A stretch of DNA of 64,000 nt, from contig JAEUMD010000007.1 in the NCBI GenBank assembly GCA_016793635.1, forward strand, positions 1 to 64,000, in the 5' to 3' direction. The notes beneath the pieces are model-generated. The model was not told where the DNA came from and did not search any database. It saw only the letters and a list, made by a program, of their open reading frames with translations. This stretch comes from Hyphomicrobiaceae bacterium (GTDB taxonomy: Bacteria; Pseudomonadota; Alphaproteobacteria; Rhizobiales; Hyphomicrobiaceae). Positions 46,705-55,895 of this stretch are shown here, piece after piece; position 1 is the first letter of the stretch, and each line of letters opens with the position of its first letter. The translations under genes were made by a program, and so were the position numbers.

Positions 46705-46737
46705 AGCAGTTGTCTTCTACCGGTCGGCTTTATCAGT

Positions 46738-47301
46738 TTACGTCTGCGTGAAGCTGCTGCCACCGTTCCCGTCGTCCGCGCCACGCAGCAGCTCCGCGAG
46801 ACGCTTCTCCTCGTCCGCTGAGAGGCGCGGGCCACCTGAACCCGCAGGTGCCGCCGAGTTTCGCATGCCCATCGCCCGCCAGATCATCGCGCCAATGAGC
46901 ACGAGTACGATCAAGGGCGTGAACCAGAGCAGCAGGGTATGCATATTCAACGGAGGCTTGAGCAGAACGAAATCGCCGTAACGGGCGACGACGAAGTCCT
47001 TAACCTCCGTATCCGTGGCGCCCGTCTGCAAGCGCTCACGCACCAGGCGCCGCAGATCCTTGGCGAGAGGTGCATCGGAATCGTCAATCGACTGGTTCTG
47101 GCAGACGAGGCAGCGAAGCTCCGCAGACAGCGACCGTGCGCGTTCCTCGAGGCGCGGATCGTTGAGCCGTTCTGTAGGATCGAGCGCATGTGCCGCAGTT
47201 GAAAGGAAGCCGAACATCACACTGAGCGATACGGCGAGCGCGGCTGCTCTCGATCTCCTGCACATCCTCACGAGGCCGCTCTCGATCATTCCGCTTCTCA
47301 T
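46738..47301 (-). CDS. ccmH: Cytochrome c maturation protein CcmH
   Basis: A 187-residue thiol-disulfide protein that reduces apocytochrome c for heme attachment. Signal region, then the active LRCLVCQNQSIDDSDAPLAKDLR (C-x-x-C), ARYGDFVLLKPPLN and a C-terminal membrane helix (LLLWFTPLIVLVLIGAMIW). Its ATG overlaps the ccmF stop by 4 nt (ATGA). Rhizobial name cycL. Last gene of the ccmIEFH operon. Confidence 0.96.
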   Translation of the reverse strand: MRSGMIESGLVRMCRRSRAAALAVSLSVMFGFLSTAAHALDPTERLNDPRLEERARSLSAELRCLVCQNQSIDDSDAPLAKDLRRLVRERLQTGATDTEVKDFVVARYGDFVLLKPPLNMHTLLLWFTPLIVLVLIGAMIWRAMGMRNSAAPAGSGGPRLSADEEKRLAELLRGADDGNGGSSFTQT

Positions 47302-49274
47302 GCTGCAGCGCTCTGTCTGCGGCGTGCCTTGACCGGCGCTCCGACCCGCAGGCGCCTGTCGCTGAGTGAAATACCACCACCGATGAACATCACGAGCGCA
47401 CCGATCCAGATAAAGCGCACGAGTGGATTGAAATAGACGCGGATGGCAAAACCGCCGCCAGACTGCGCGTCACCCAGAACCGTATAGAGGTCGCCACGCC
47501 AGGACGCGAGTATCCCCGATTCCGTGGTCGGCTGTGGCGGCGCGTCGTAGAGGCGCTTCGACGGAAACAGGGTGGTTATCTGGTGTGCGCCGCTGAACAC
47601 TGCGATCTCGCCCGTCTGCTCCTCGTAGTTCGGCCCCTTGCCGGCAATCGCGCCCTTGTACTCCATCGTGTAGCCGGCGAGCTCGAACCTGTCGCCCGGC
47701 TTGACCGCGAGGATCAACTCTTGGCGATAGGCGCTGGTCGCCGCGATGCCGACGACCATCATACCAACACCGAAGTGCGCCAGCATCGTTCCGAACTGCG
47801 CGCGCGGCAGGTTGAGGAGACGGCGCTGGAACTCAGCCCGATCGACTTGGCCGAACTTGGCGCGATAAAGCACTTCCGAAACGGCGCCCAGCATCACGAA
47901 TACGCCGAGAGCAATGGCCAGCGGCGCCAACCAGGGGCCGCGCTGCACGTAAGCGGCCGTCGCCACCAACACCAGAAGCGCAACACCAGCGGAAACGGCG
48001 AGACGCTGCGCGGCACCTGGAAGATCACCGCGCTTCCACGCCAGGAATGGCCCGAACGGCAAGGCAATGAGCAGCGGAATCATCAAAGGCACGAACGTCA
48101 TGTTGAAGAACGGGGCGCCGACCGAGATCTTCTCTCCCGTTATCGCCTCGAGTGCCAACGGGTAAAGCGTGCCGACGAGCACCGTGGCACAGCTCACGGT
48201 CAGCAAAATGTTGTTCAGAACGAGGCTTCCCTCGCGGCTGATCGGCGCGAAGATGCCCCCCTGCGCGAGTTCACTTGCCCTCATCGCAAAGAGCGCGAGG
48301 CCGCCACCGACGAACAGGATCATGATGGCGAGGATGACTACGCCACGTTCTGGATCGACCGCGAACGCATGGACCGAGGTCAGCACGCCCGAGCGCACCA
48401 GGAAGGTTCCCATCAGCGACAAGGAGAACGTCAGGATCGAAAGCAGGATCGTCCAGACCTTGAGCGATTCACGCTTCTCCATCACCAGTGCCGAATGCAG
48501 CAGGGCCGTGCCAGCGAGCCACGGCATGAACGATGCGTTCTCGACCGGGTCCCAGAACCACCAGCCGCCCCAGCCAAGTTCGTAATAGGCCCACCACGAA
48601 CCCATCGCGATGCCGAGTGTGAGGAACATCCAGGCGGCGAGCGTCCAGGGGCGAACCCAGCGCGCCCACGCTGCATCCGTGCGGCCCTCGATCAAGGCGG
48701 CGATCGCGAACGAGAACGCCATCGAGAACCCGACGTAGCCGGCATAGAGGAAGGGGGGATGAAACGCGAGCGCCGGGTCCTGAAGAATGGGGTTGAGGCC
48801 ACGCCCGTCGAACGGGGCCGGCGACAAGCGGTCGAACGGGTTCGACGTGAAGAGAATGAACACGCCGAAGGCAACGCCGATGGAAGCCTGAACAGAGAGA
48901 ACGTTGGCTCTGAGGCTATCTGGAAGGTTGCGGCCGAAAACCGCCACAGCCGCGCCGAACAGCGCCAGAATGAGCACCCAGAGCAGCATCGAGCCCTCGT
49001 GGTTTCCCCATACCCCGGAAACGCGATAAATCAGCGGCTTCGTCGAATGTGAGTTCGCATAGACGTTGGCGACGGAGAAATCGGAGACGATGTAGGCGTG
49101 GGTCAGCGCCGTGAACGCGATGAGGATCAGGAAGAACTGGCTGACCGCCGCCGTTCCGCCAGCTTCCATCATCCGGACATCCCGGCGCCACGCACCGACC
49201 GCCGGCACCACCATCTGGAACAGCGCGACCGCAATCGCGAGGATCAGCGCGAAATGTCCGAACTCGACGATCAT
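47298..49274 (-). CDS. ccmF: Heme lyase CcmF (cytochrome c-type biogenesis)
   Basis: A 658-residue polytopic protein, full length. It ligates heme from CcmE to apocytochrome c. The WWD domain motif GWGGWWFWDPVENASFMPWLAGTA and the VWGNHEGSMLLWVLIL and LAFHPPFLYAGYVG blocks are characteristic. Many membrane helices. Rhizobial name cycK. It lies between ccmE and ccmH. Confidence 0.97.
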   Translation of the reverse strand: MIVEFGHFALILAIAVALFQMVVPAVGAWRRDVRMMEAGGTAAVSQFFLILIAFTALTHAYIVSDFSVANVYANSHSTKPLIYRVSGVWGNHEGSMLLWVLILALFGAAVAVFGRNLPDSLRANVLSVQASIGVAFGVFILFTSNPFDRLSPAPFDGRGLNPILQDPALAFHPPFLYAGYVGFSMAFSFAIAALIEGRTDAAWARWVRPWTLAAWMFLTLGIAMGSWWAYYELGWGGWWFWDPVENASFMPWLAGTALLHSALVMEKRESLKVWTILLSILTFSLSLMGTFLVRSGVLTSVHAFAVDPERGVVILAIMILFVGGGLALFAMRASELAQGGIFAPISREGSLVLNNILLTVSCATVLVGTLYPLALEAITGEKISVGAPFFNMTFVPLMIPLLIALPFGPFLAWKRGDLPGAAQRLAVSAGVALLVLVATAAYVQRGPWLAPLAIALGVFVMLGAVSEVLYRAKFGQVDRAEFQRRLLNLPRAQFGTMLAHFGVGMMVVGIAATSAYRQELILAVKPGDRFELAGYTMEYKGAIAGKGPNYEEQTGEIAVFSGAHQITTLFPSKRLYDAPPQPTTESGILASWRGDLYTVLGDAQSGGGFAIRVYFNPLVRFIWIGALVMFIGGGISLSDRRLRVGAPVKARRRQSAAA

Positions 49275-49296
49275 GACCGTAATCCCTTCAAGGACC

Positions 49297-49764
49297 TCAG
49301 TTGGCGGCGGTACCGGGCTTGTGCGTGGCGCTCGGCCCGAGCTTTACTCCCTTGGCCTTGAGCGCATCGGCCACCTCGGGTGGCATGTAGTTCTCGTCAT
49401 GCTTGGCGAGCACCGTGTCGGCGCGGAAATGGCCACTCGGATCAAGCACGCCCTCGGCGACGACACCCTGGCCCTCCCGGAACAGATCGGGCAATACCCC
49501 GCGATAGCTCACGGGAACCGTCTTGATCGTATCGGTGACGGAAAATTCGACATCGGTACCGCCCCCGCGCTTGACCGAGCCTTCCGCAACCAGACCACCG
49601 AGCCGGATGCGCTGACCCTGCTTCACCTTCTGCTCGGCGACGTCACTCGGCGTGTGGAAGAAGACGATCGAATCCTTGAGCGCGAACAGTGTCAGGATCG
49701 CTGCGGTACCGAGCAGCACCACTGCCGCACCGATGAGCGTGCCGCGTCGTTGCTTACGTGTCAT
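49297..49764 (-). CDS. ccmE: Cytochrome c maturation protein CcmE (heme chaperone)
   Basis: A 155-residue membrane-anchored heme carrier: N-terminal anchor ([20 protein letters not shown]), OB-fold, and the heme-binding H in [12 protein letters not shown] (histidine followed by the usual YMPPE). Start MTRKQRRG at 49764 by similarity; an in-frame ATG 66 nt upstream adds a non-family leader. Disordered tail ([13 protein letters not shown]). Rhizobial name cycJ. Confidence 0.96.
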   Translation of the reverse strand: MTRKQRRGTLIGAAVVLLGTAAILTLFALKDSIVFFHTPSDVAEQKVKQGQRIRLGGLVAEGSVKRGGGTDVEFSVTDTIKTVPVSYRGVLPDLFREGQGVVAEGVLDPSGHFRADTVLAKHDENYMPPEVADALKAKGVKLGPSATHKPGTAAN

Positions 49765-49813
49765 TTCACCGTCCCACGGTGCCGGCCACCAGGCCGCACC
49801 ATCTCTGAGAATT

Positions 49814-51076
49814 CTACGAGCCGAGCCCAAGGCTCCGCGCCAAGTCGTCCAGCGACTTCAGCGATGCCTCGTCACCCGCAAGGCCCTTCTTTGCCCGTTC
49901 GAACGCGGCGCGCGCATCACCATCCCGCCCCATGACCTTATAGGCGCGGACCAGCTTCATCCAGCCATCGAGGTCTCGACCATCCTTTTCGAGCCGTGCC
50001 GAGAGCCCCGCGACCATTTTCTCGATCATCTGCGCTCGCTCGCCCGCCGACATGCGGCTTGCGGCCTCGATATCAGCTCCCGAGGGGCCGCCGCCACTTG
50101 CACCAGCAGGTCCTTCGCCGCGTGAGGGAGCCGTTACGCCTGCCGGCGCGTCCTCGGACCGGGGCACGCTCGGCATAGGCTGCGGCGGCCGCGAGGCCGC
50201 GGTTTGATCCCCGCTGCCCTTCGCCTTCAGCTCTGCAACGTGTCCCTCGACGAGCTGGCGCCACGAAGCATCGGGTTGTGCCGTTTTCAGCATGTCTTCG
50301 AGATCGGCGATCGCACCCTTTACGTCGCCATCCTGCTCTCTTGCGATCGCCATCCAAAATCGCGCCTCGGGCCGCTCCGGCTCGATTGCTTTCAGCCGCT
50401 GCAGGGCGCCGCGGGCTTCCGGTACGACGAGACCGTTTTCGGCGAGGATCAGCGCTTCGGCGAGGCCGGAGAGGCGTCGCGGTGTTTCACCCGCCAGCCG
50501 TATCGAGTTGCGGTACGCGACGGCGGCGTCGCGAAATCGTCCGGCACGGACATAGACGGGCGCCAGCACCTCCCAACCCTGAACATCGTCGGGCTGCTGG
50601 CGAAGACGGGCCTCTACGAGCCCGACGAGTTCGTCCACAGACTTCGTATTGGAGGCGGCCTTGAGGCGTTCGGAGTGGGGCTGCCCTGCCATCTGCGGCG
50701 AGCCGAGGGTCACATAGATGCCAACAGTGGCGAGAGGAACGAGCGCGGCGAGGATGAACGTCAGATTGCCGATTCGAGAAGAACGGCCGGAGTCCCTCGG
50801 CGGAGGGGACGCACTATCCGAGGCCGCGCTTTCAGCCGCGCGCAGCAGCCGGCGGGCGAGCTCCGTTCGCGCCGCTTCGACCTCGCTCGAATCCAGAAGG
50901 CCGCGATCTTTTTCCGCCTCGATTGCGCCGAGTTGCTCGCGGTAGACCCCAAGATCGGCGGTACCGGCGTCGACGGCATCGCTCGCCTTACGAGCTAAGG
51001 GACGCAAGAGAGCGGCGATAACGCCGCCGGTGAGTACCGCAAAACCGATCCAAAGAAGCATCCACTGATCCCACAT
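49814..51076 (-). CDS. ccmI: Cytochrome c maturation protein CcmI
   Basis: A 420-residue protein that presents apocytochromes c to the CcmFH heme-ligation complex. Two N-terminal membrane helices ([19 protein letters not shown] and [19 protein letters not shown]) flank a leucine-rich cytoplasmic loop; the periplasmic part has TPR-like repeats ([47 protein letters not shown]) and a Pro/Gly-rich low-complexity linker near residue 335. Start at ATG 51076 (MWDQWMLLW). First gene of the ccm operon. Rhizobial name cycH. Confidence 0.93.
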   Translation of the reverse strand: MWDQWMLLWIGFAVLTGGVIAALLRPLARKASDAVDAGTADLGVYREQLGAIEAEKDRGLLDSSEVEAARTELARRLLRAAESAASDSASPPPRDSGRSSRIGNLTFILAALVPLATVGIYVTLGSPQMAGQPHSERLKAASNTKSVDELVGLVEARLRQQPDDVQGWEVLAPVYVRAGRFRDAAVAYRNSIRLAGETPRRLSGLAEALILAENGLVVPEARGALQRLKAIEPERPEARFWMAIAREQDGDVKGAIADLEDMLKTAQPDASWRQLVEGHVAELKAKGSGDQTAASRPPQPMPSVPRSEDAPAGVTAPSRGEGPAGASGGGPSGADIEAASRMSAGERAQMIEKMVAGLSARLEKDGRDLDGWMKLVRAYKVMGRDGDARAAFERAKKGLAGDEASLKSLDDLARSLGLGS

Positions 51077-51229
51077 CGCTCCATGCGTGGAATAGTGGTG
51101 CGGGCGCGCGAATACAAGTACAGCCGTCCGGTCGGGGCCAACTGTCGCGCGGAAATGACGAAAGTTTATTTGGCTACCAGGAGTTATCGGCCCATCGGCG
51201 CCCCACGGCATGGGCGGGCCGCCGTGGCA

Positions 51230-51703
51230 TCACGCCGCGTTCCGCCACGTCCCGTCCGGGTTGCGGCAAGCTGTGCCGCGCATCACTTCCCGCCGCCCAT
51301 CGATAAAGATTGTGTGCGTGTAATCGCGGCAATCGGCATATCCGCGCTTGTAGGGACGACCAGGGACGACATCCCCATGGCGGCCGTTGTCCGGGTTGCG
51401 CCAGGTCCGCGTTACCCCTGACTGGCCCTGCTCCAAGGCATAATATTCAGCCTCGCGGGCGTACATCCGGTCGCGCTCGTCGAGAGAGCGACCGATCTCG
51501 TGGCCAACCACGCCGCCAATAAAGGCACCCGCGACCGTCGCCAGAGCGTTGCCCGTACCCCTTCCGACTTGGCTGCCTATGATGCCGCCAGCGACCGCAC
51601 CCACTGCCAGTCCCGTATCCGCCTTGGTCGGCCCATCCGGACCGCACCCTGCGACCGCGAAGACGGCAAGAATGGCGCCGAAATTGCGAATGGCTGTGAA
51701 CAT
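51230..51703 (-). CDS. Glycine-zipper outer-membrane lipoprotein (17-kDa surface antigen family)
   Basis: A 157-residue lipoprotein: signal with lipobox VAGC, then a glycine-zipper (GAVAGGIIGSQVGRGTGNALATVAGAFIGGVVGHEIGR) as in the rickettsial 17-kDa antigen/SlyB group, and a C-terminal domain with YADCRDYTHTIFIDGRREVMRGTACRNPDGTWR. GGGAGAA ribosome binding site precedes ATG 51703. It lies between the ccm operon and the PhoPQ-like pair, on the same strand. Envelope role inferred. Confidence 0.85.
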   Translation of the reverse strand: MFTAIRNFGAILAVFAVAGCGPDGPTKADTGLAVGAVAGGIIGSQVGRGTGNALATVAGAFIGGVVGHEIGRSLDERDRMYAREAEYYALEQGQSGVTRTWRNPDNGRHGDVVPGRPYKRGYADCRDYTHTIFIDGRREVMRGTACRNPDGTWRNAA

Positions 51704-51834
51704 CGTCGTTCTCCCGCACGTGACCGGCCATTCACCCCCTGCGGCGGTTCCGGTAGACGCTGCACAGTCCTTTGAGTCTGATTCCGGCAAAAATTCGACT
51801 GCCCAAACCGCTATCCCGTGCCGCCCGTCAGGAA

Positions 51835-53217
51835 TCACGCTTTCGGCAGAGTGAGGCTGACCTTGAGACCGCCGTGACTGGATTGGTCGAGCGATACGCT
51901 GCCCCGATACATCTGCACCAGCTCGGTTACGATCGACAGACCGAGCCCGGAGCCCGGCTTCGTCTCGTCTAGCCGTAACCCGCGCTTCCCGATCCGCGCG
52001 CGCTGTTCCGGCGAAAGTCCCGGGCCGTCGTCCTCCACCAGGATCTGGATCTCGCCTACGGCCGAGCGCACAGCGGCCGGTTTCGCCTCGATCGTGAGAA
52101 ACACCCGCGACGACGCCCACTTACAAGCATTGTCCAACAGATTTCCGAGCATCTCTTCAAGGTCTTGCCGCTCTCCCTGGAAGAGTAGACCTGGCACCGC
52201 CGCGTATTCGATCCGGACACCCTTATCGCGATGAATTCGCTCGATGGCGCGGATCATTGGGCTGCATACCTCGTCGACATCCGTAGTGCGGCCGATCACA
52301 TTGACGCGCGCTGCCCTCCGCGCACGATCCAGATAGAGTGTTACCGAGTCCCGCATGATCAGCGCCTGCTCGCTGACTTTTGCGGCCAACCCGGACTGAT
52401 CGTCGCGGGCTTCGTTCAGGATGACAGCCAGAGGCGTCTTCAGCGCGTGCGCAAGATTTCCGACCTGTGTCCGGGCGCGATCGAGAACGTCCTGGTTTGA
52501 CTTGAGCAGAGCGTTGATTTCCACCTGCAGGGGTTCGATCTCCGCCGGCAGCGCTCCGTCGAGCTTCTCCGCCTTGCCTGATCGGATCGCCGCCAACCCC
52601 TCGCCGACCCGCTTCAACGGCAACAAGCCGAAACGGACCTGGAACAAGGTCACGCCGACTAGCCCGAGTCCGGCAAGGGTGAGCGCGATCGAAAGCCTGG
52701 AACGGAAATTACTGACAAGTTCGTCCAACCAATCGAGAGGACCGGCGACGATGATCGAGTACTTCGGCCGGCCTTCCTCGTGTCCGAGAGACCCGATCAG
52801 CTCGACGATGCGAATAGGCTCGCCATTCGGCCCGGGAACGTTCATCCATCGCGTGCCGGTGTCGTCGGTTGGAAACTTGCGTTCGTAGGGCGAGGGAAGC
52901 CGCGATGTCGCGAGAGAGGCCGAAACGAGCGTCGCCATCGCCGCGTCATCGAGCGGCTTGATCTGCCAGTACCAGCCCGACTGCGTAACTTCGAAGAGCG
53001 GCTCATAACGGTTGACCGGCGCCGACGGCGCGGAATCGCCCGTCCCCAGACTGTCGATGGCGATCGCGGTCACGAGTTTGCGGAGTTGACCATCAAAGCT
53101 CGCTTGAACGTCCTCACGGTAGAGCGAGTAGATGATGAAACCGGCGATCGGCAGGACGATCAGGGTCCACGTCGCAGAGGTCGCGAATAGACGGAATGCG
53201 AGGGACTTAAACCGCAT
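51835..53217 (-). CDS. PhoQ/FeuQ-like sensor histidine kinase
   Basis: ATG at 53217 (MRFKSLAFRLF) or 53229; both overlap the regulator gene. About 460 residues with two membrane helices (TLIVLPIAGFIIYSLY and IALTLAGLGLVGVTLFQV), a ~145-residue periplasmic sensor domain, HAMP-like linker, phospho-acceptor QVGNLAHALKTPLAVILNEA (PhoQ-type), N-box GNLLDNACKWAS, DDGPGLSPEQ and GSGLGLSIVTEL intact. Paired with the adjacent regulator. In Sinorhizobium FeuQ, a similar kinase, senses low osmolarity; here that is an analogy. Confidence 0.92.
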   Translation of the reverse strand: MRFKSLAFRLFATSATWTLIVLPIAGFIIYSLYREDVQASFDGQLRKLVTAIAIDSLGTGDSAPSAPVNRYEPLFEVTQSGWYWQIKPLDDAAMATLVSASLATSRLPSPYERKFPTDDTGTRWMNVPGPNGEPIRIVELIGSLGHEEGRPKYSIIVAGPLDWLDELVSNFRSRLSIALTLAGLGLVGVTLFQVRFGLLPLKRVGEGLAAIRSGKAEKLDGALPAEIEPLQVEINALLKSNQDVLDRARTQVGNLAHALKTPLAVILNEARDDQSGLAAKVSEQALIMRDSVTLYLDRARRAARVNVIGRTTDVDEVCSPMIRAIERIHRDKGVRIEYAAVPGLLFQGERQDLEEMLGNLLDNACKWASSRVFLTIEAKPAAVRSAVGEIQILVEDDGPGLSPEQRARIGKRGLRLDETKPGSGLGLSIVTELVQMYRGSVSLDQSSHGGLKVSLTLPKA

Positions 53218-53878
53218 CGGGCTCAGCACTCAGGCGGTAGCCTAGACCGCGCACCGTCTGGATGAGATCCACGGGAAGCTTCTTGCGCAGTCGGCCAATG
53301 AAAACCTCGATCGTATTTGAGTCACGGTCGAAGTCCTGATCGTAGAGGTGCTCCACGAGTTCCGTTCGGGAGACGACACGCCCGCTATGGTGCATCAGGT
53401 AATGTAGAAGCCTGTACTCGTGCGAGGTGAGCTTGATCTGTTGGCCGGCACACGTCACCCGTGCCGATTTCGTATCGAGCCTGATCGGACCGCACTCGAT
53501 CTCGTTCTTGGCGTGTCCCGACGCCCGGCGGACTTGCGCTCTGACGCGCGCCAGCAACTCCTCCATATGAAATGGCTTTGCGAGGTAATCGTCGGCTCCG
53601 GCATCCATGCCGGCCACCTTGTCACTCCAGCGGTCGCGGGCGGTCAGCAGGATCACCGGCATATTCCGGTCGCCCCGCCGCCACTGTTCGAGGACAGAAA
53701 GGCCGTCCATTTTGGGCAGGCCTATATCGAGGATCACCAAATCGTAGGGCTCGTTCTCGCCGAGGTAATAGCCCTCCTCGCCATCCGCGGCGTTATCGAC
53801 CGCATAACCCGCGTCTGAAAGCGCCCTCACGAGCTGCCTGTTCAGATCGCGATCGTCCTCGACAACGAGAATGCGCAC
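53207..53878 (-). CDS. PhoP/FeuP-like OmpR-family response regulator
   Basis: A 223-residue regulator. Receiver with EDDRD, phospho-acceptor D51 in LVILDIGLPKMDGLSVL, and LAKPFHMEELLARVRAQ; DNA-binding winged helix (LTSHEYRLLHYLMHHSGRVVSRTELVEHLYDQDFDRDSNTIEVFIGRLRKKL by motif). Its stop overlaps the kinase start, so the two are co-translated. A small secreted protein gene lies 117 bp upstream. Confidence 0.94.
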   Translation of the reverse strand: MRILVVEDDRDLNRQLVRALSDAGYAVDNAADGEEGYYLGENEPYDLVILDIGLPKMDGLSVLEQWRRGDRNMPVILLTARDRWSDKVAGMDAGADDYLAKPFHMEELLARVRAQVRRASGHAKNEIECGPIRLDTKSARVTCAGQQIKLTSHEYRLLHYLMHHSGRVVSRTELVEHLYDQDFDRDSNTIEVFIGRLRKKLPVDLIQTVRGLGYRLSAEPDAV

Positions 53879-53995
53879 GTTCGTCTCTTTCGGTATCTGC
53901 CGGAGCGCGGATTATAGCGACCGACCAGCCCGAATCCAGAGTGCTTGCGCCGCTCCACCCTTTACCCAGCGTCCCGGCATGAAGTCTCGGTCCGG

Positions 53996-54310
53996 TTAAC
54001 GGGCACGTGCCTCCACCTCGGTCCGCCGCAATTGCCCATTATGGTCCTTGACGATGAGCCTGTAGAGGTAACGGTCACCGTCGCGGCAGAGCGACGCCCT
54101 GACGATGGCGCCCCCGGCAACGCCGCGCGCCTGGAGTTCGCCGATGGCCGGTAGCCTCTCTCGTGCGACGATTTCCGATGCGACCGACCAGTCATCGAAG
54201 CAGGCACTTTCGCCAGCGCCGGCCTCTCCCGCCAAACCGGCGAGTGAGGCGGCGGCAATGGCCGACACAAGTATTCTAGTCATCACGAGAGGCGTCCCGG
54301 CATCGATCAC
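53996..54310 (-). CDS. Small periplasmic protein (PepSY-like; possible FeuN analogue)
   Basis: ATG at 54310 with a well-placed AGGGAG ribosome binding site; ATG 54283 is an alternative. 104 residues: signal peptide (TRILVSAIAAASLAGLAGEAGA), then a compact domain with two cysteines (SACFDD and ASLCRDGDRYLYRLIVKDHNGQLRRTEV), reminiscent of PepSY. It precedes the PhoPQ/FeuPQ-like pair on the same strand. In S. meliloti a small periplasmic protein, FeuN, restrains FeuQ and is encoded beside feuPQ; equivalence here is an inference from position and topology. Confidence 0.7.
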   Translation of the reverse strand: MIDAGTPLVMTRILVSAIAAASLAGLAGEAGAGESACFDDWSVASEIVARERLPAIGELQARGVAGGAIVRASLCRDGDRYLYRLIVKDHNGQLRRTEVEARAR

Positions 54311-54358
54311 TCCCTACAAATTATCGGGCCGGTCCTGAACCACGACTGAACACCTGCG

Positions 54359-54637
54359 TCAGATCTTCAACGAGACGACGCGCCTCTGGATCGGCGTTGT
54401 CGCGCGCATTCGCCCATAGATGGTCATGAGTGTGCCGACGAGACCGCCGATCGCCTGCGCGACGTGAACCACCTGGTTGCCGAGAAGTTCGATCATGTCG
54501 GCCGTGATATCGATGCCGATGATGGGGCCGATCACAGGCACCACTGTCGAGAGCCCTGTGACGATGACACCCCAGATCGTCAGAGATTCGCCCCACCACT
54601 TGGCGGGCACATCCTCGGAAGTCGTCGTACTGGACAT
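54359..54637 (-). CDS. In-frame internal gene: holin-like membrane protein, 92 aa
   Basis: Inside the fused lysin frame, an ATG at 54637 is preceded by AAAGGAG with 8-9 nt spacing, an ideal start. The product (MSSTTTSEDVPAKWWGES...) has a WW-x-S-x-TIWG motif common in phage holin-like proteins and two hydrophobic segments. It could be made separately as a holin, while readthrough from the upstream start yields the fusion. The junction ahead of it is a polar, likely flexible linker (ENSDTDQALEQRKAKGDDQ). Confidence 0.55.
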   Translation of the reverse strand: MSSTTTSEDVPAKWWGESLTIWGVIVTGLSTVVPVIGPIIGIDITADMIELLGNQVVHVAQAIGGLVGTLMTIYGRMRATTPIQRRVVSLKI

Positions 54638-55720
54638 TTGATCGTCTCCTTTTGCTTTGCGTTGTTCTAGCGCTTGGTCCGTGTCTGAATTTTCCATCGG
54701 CGCGGCGCCAATCAGCGCAGAAGAGCCGGCCAGGGTTGCATCGACCCGCCGCAGCCAGCCCCGCCCGAAGCGCCAGAAGTGATCGAGCGCGCGATAGCGC
54801 TCCCGACGCAGCTCCGCGTAGGCCAACAGCGTCTTGCGTATCGGTGCCCTGGCGATCGCGCCTCTCGTCTCCGGCCCGATCTCACCGTCGACCGCCGCCC
54901 CGACTGCCTCCTGCAGCATGCGTACCGCCGAGCCGACGCCGTGATTGACCGCGGCATCGAAGTGCATGAAAGCCAATGCTCCCGGCATTAGCGCGCAGCC
55001 CGCGGGCTGCCAGTATCGCGTCTGATAGATCTCGCGCACCATCGCATCGGGAATACGCCGCAACTGCTGCACCAACCGAGCGCGATTGGCTTCCGACACG
55101 GTTTCGCCGATCCATCGCGTATAGACGGCGAGGGTGATGCCCTTGTTCGTCGGCCCGCCCGGATCATGGGGGTCGTCGCCGTATCCGCCTTCCATTTCGA
55201 GAACGTGCGCGAGTGCACTCTTGAACATCGATGCCCCGCCGTCGGTATCTGCCTCCAACTGGTCTGCGCGACGCGGCACCTCATCCGCGGGACTGGTTCC
55301 AACGGGCCAGCGCACGCCGAGGAGTCGTGATTTCGGAAACGCCTGAACTGAGACCTGCTGTCCCTGATTGCCGCCGAGCAGCAGCACCTTGTCGTCCGCT
55401 TCCCCCACCACGAATCCAACGTGGCCGAGTGCGGGGCTGCTGCCGCGGCTCAGCACAGCGACGGAACCTGTGCGCAGCTCGCGGGCATCCTCGCCCCATT
55501 GCAGATACGAGCGAGCCATCAACGATCGCGTACCGCGCCGACCGCCCCGCTCGAGGCATGCCCCGACGAACGCCGCGCACCAAGCCACCTCATCGCGGAC
55601 TACCGCCTCGTGCCCGGAATCCCTGAACATGGCGAGAATACGAGGATTGTCGCGCGCGCCTACCACCTCGCGCACGCCGAGCTCACGCCATGCCGCGACG
55701 AGCCAATCAGGTTGGTCCAT
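54359..55720 (-). CDS. GTA-associated fused lysin: CHAP/NlpC-like amidase + GH108 muramidase + holin-like segment
   Basis: A 453-residue frame from ATG 55720 (MDQPDWLVAAWRELGV; AGGAC upstream), open to 55873. Residues 1-140 are TIGR02594-like, with Cys48 in EVAWCAAFVGA and His100 in LGHVGFVVG. Residues 165-340 are a GH108 muramidase with catalytic Glu177 in EGGYGDDPHDPGGPTNKGIT, ending in a PG_binding_3-like part (HFWRFGRGWLRR). From residue 362 comes a holin-like tail (WWGESLTIWGVIVTGLSTVV and VAQAIGGLVGTLMTIY helices) that has its own start site. It lies directly downstream of GTA g15 and is inferred to lyse the cell to free particles. Confidence 0.85.
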   Translation of the reverse strand: MDQPDWLVAAWRELGVREVVGARDNPRILAMFRDSGHEAVVRDEVAWCAAFVGACLERGGRRGTRSLMARSYLQWGEDARELRTGSVAVLSRGSSPALGHVGFVVGEADDKVLLLGGNQGQQVSVQAFPKSRLLGVRWPVGTSPADEVPRRADQLEADTDGGASMFKSALAHVLEMEGGYGDDPHDPGGPTNKGITLAVYTRWIGETVSEANRARLVQQLRRIPDAMVREIYQTRYWQPAGCALMPGALAFMHFDAAVNHGVGSAVRMLQEAVGAAVDGEIGPETRGAIARAPIRKTLLAYAELRRERYRALDHFWRFGRGWLRRVDATLAGSSALIGAAPMENSDTDQALEQRKAKGDDQMSSTTTSEDVPAKWWGESLTIWGVIVTGLSTVVPVIGPIIGIDITADMIELLGNQVVHVAQAIGGLVGTLMTIYGRMRATTPIQRRVVSLKI

Positions 55721-55895
55721 CTCACGTCCTACAAACTTGTTGCGGAAATAGAGTGAAGGTCGCTGCCCGGGCAATTCCACGAGAACCAAGCACTTCGACA
55801 TCGCCAAGCCGCAGCGGGGAGTTCCCCGGCGTCGCACGGGGGCGCGAGCGATTGTATGGGTTCGCTGACGCAATGCTGTCGAAGTCGAGAGGTCG

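Noticed and set aside
47583-49052. 489-codon forward frame
   Set aside because: Antisense to ccmF; very Arg/Glu/Gln-rich with no recognisable motif.
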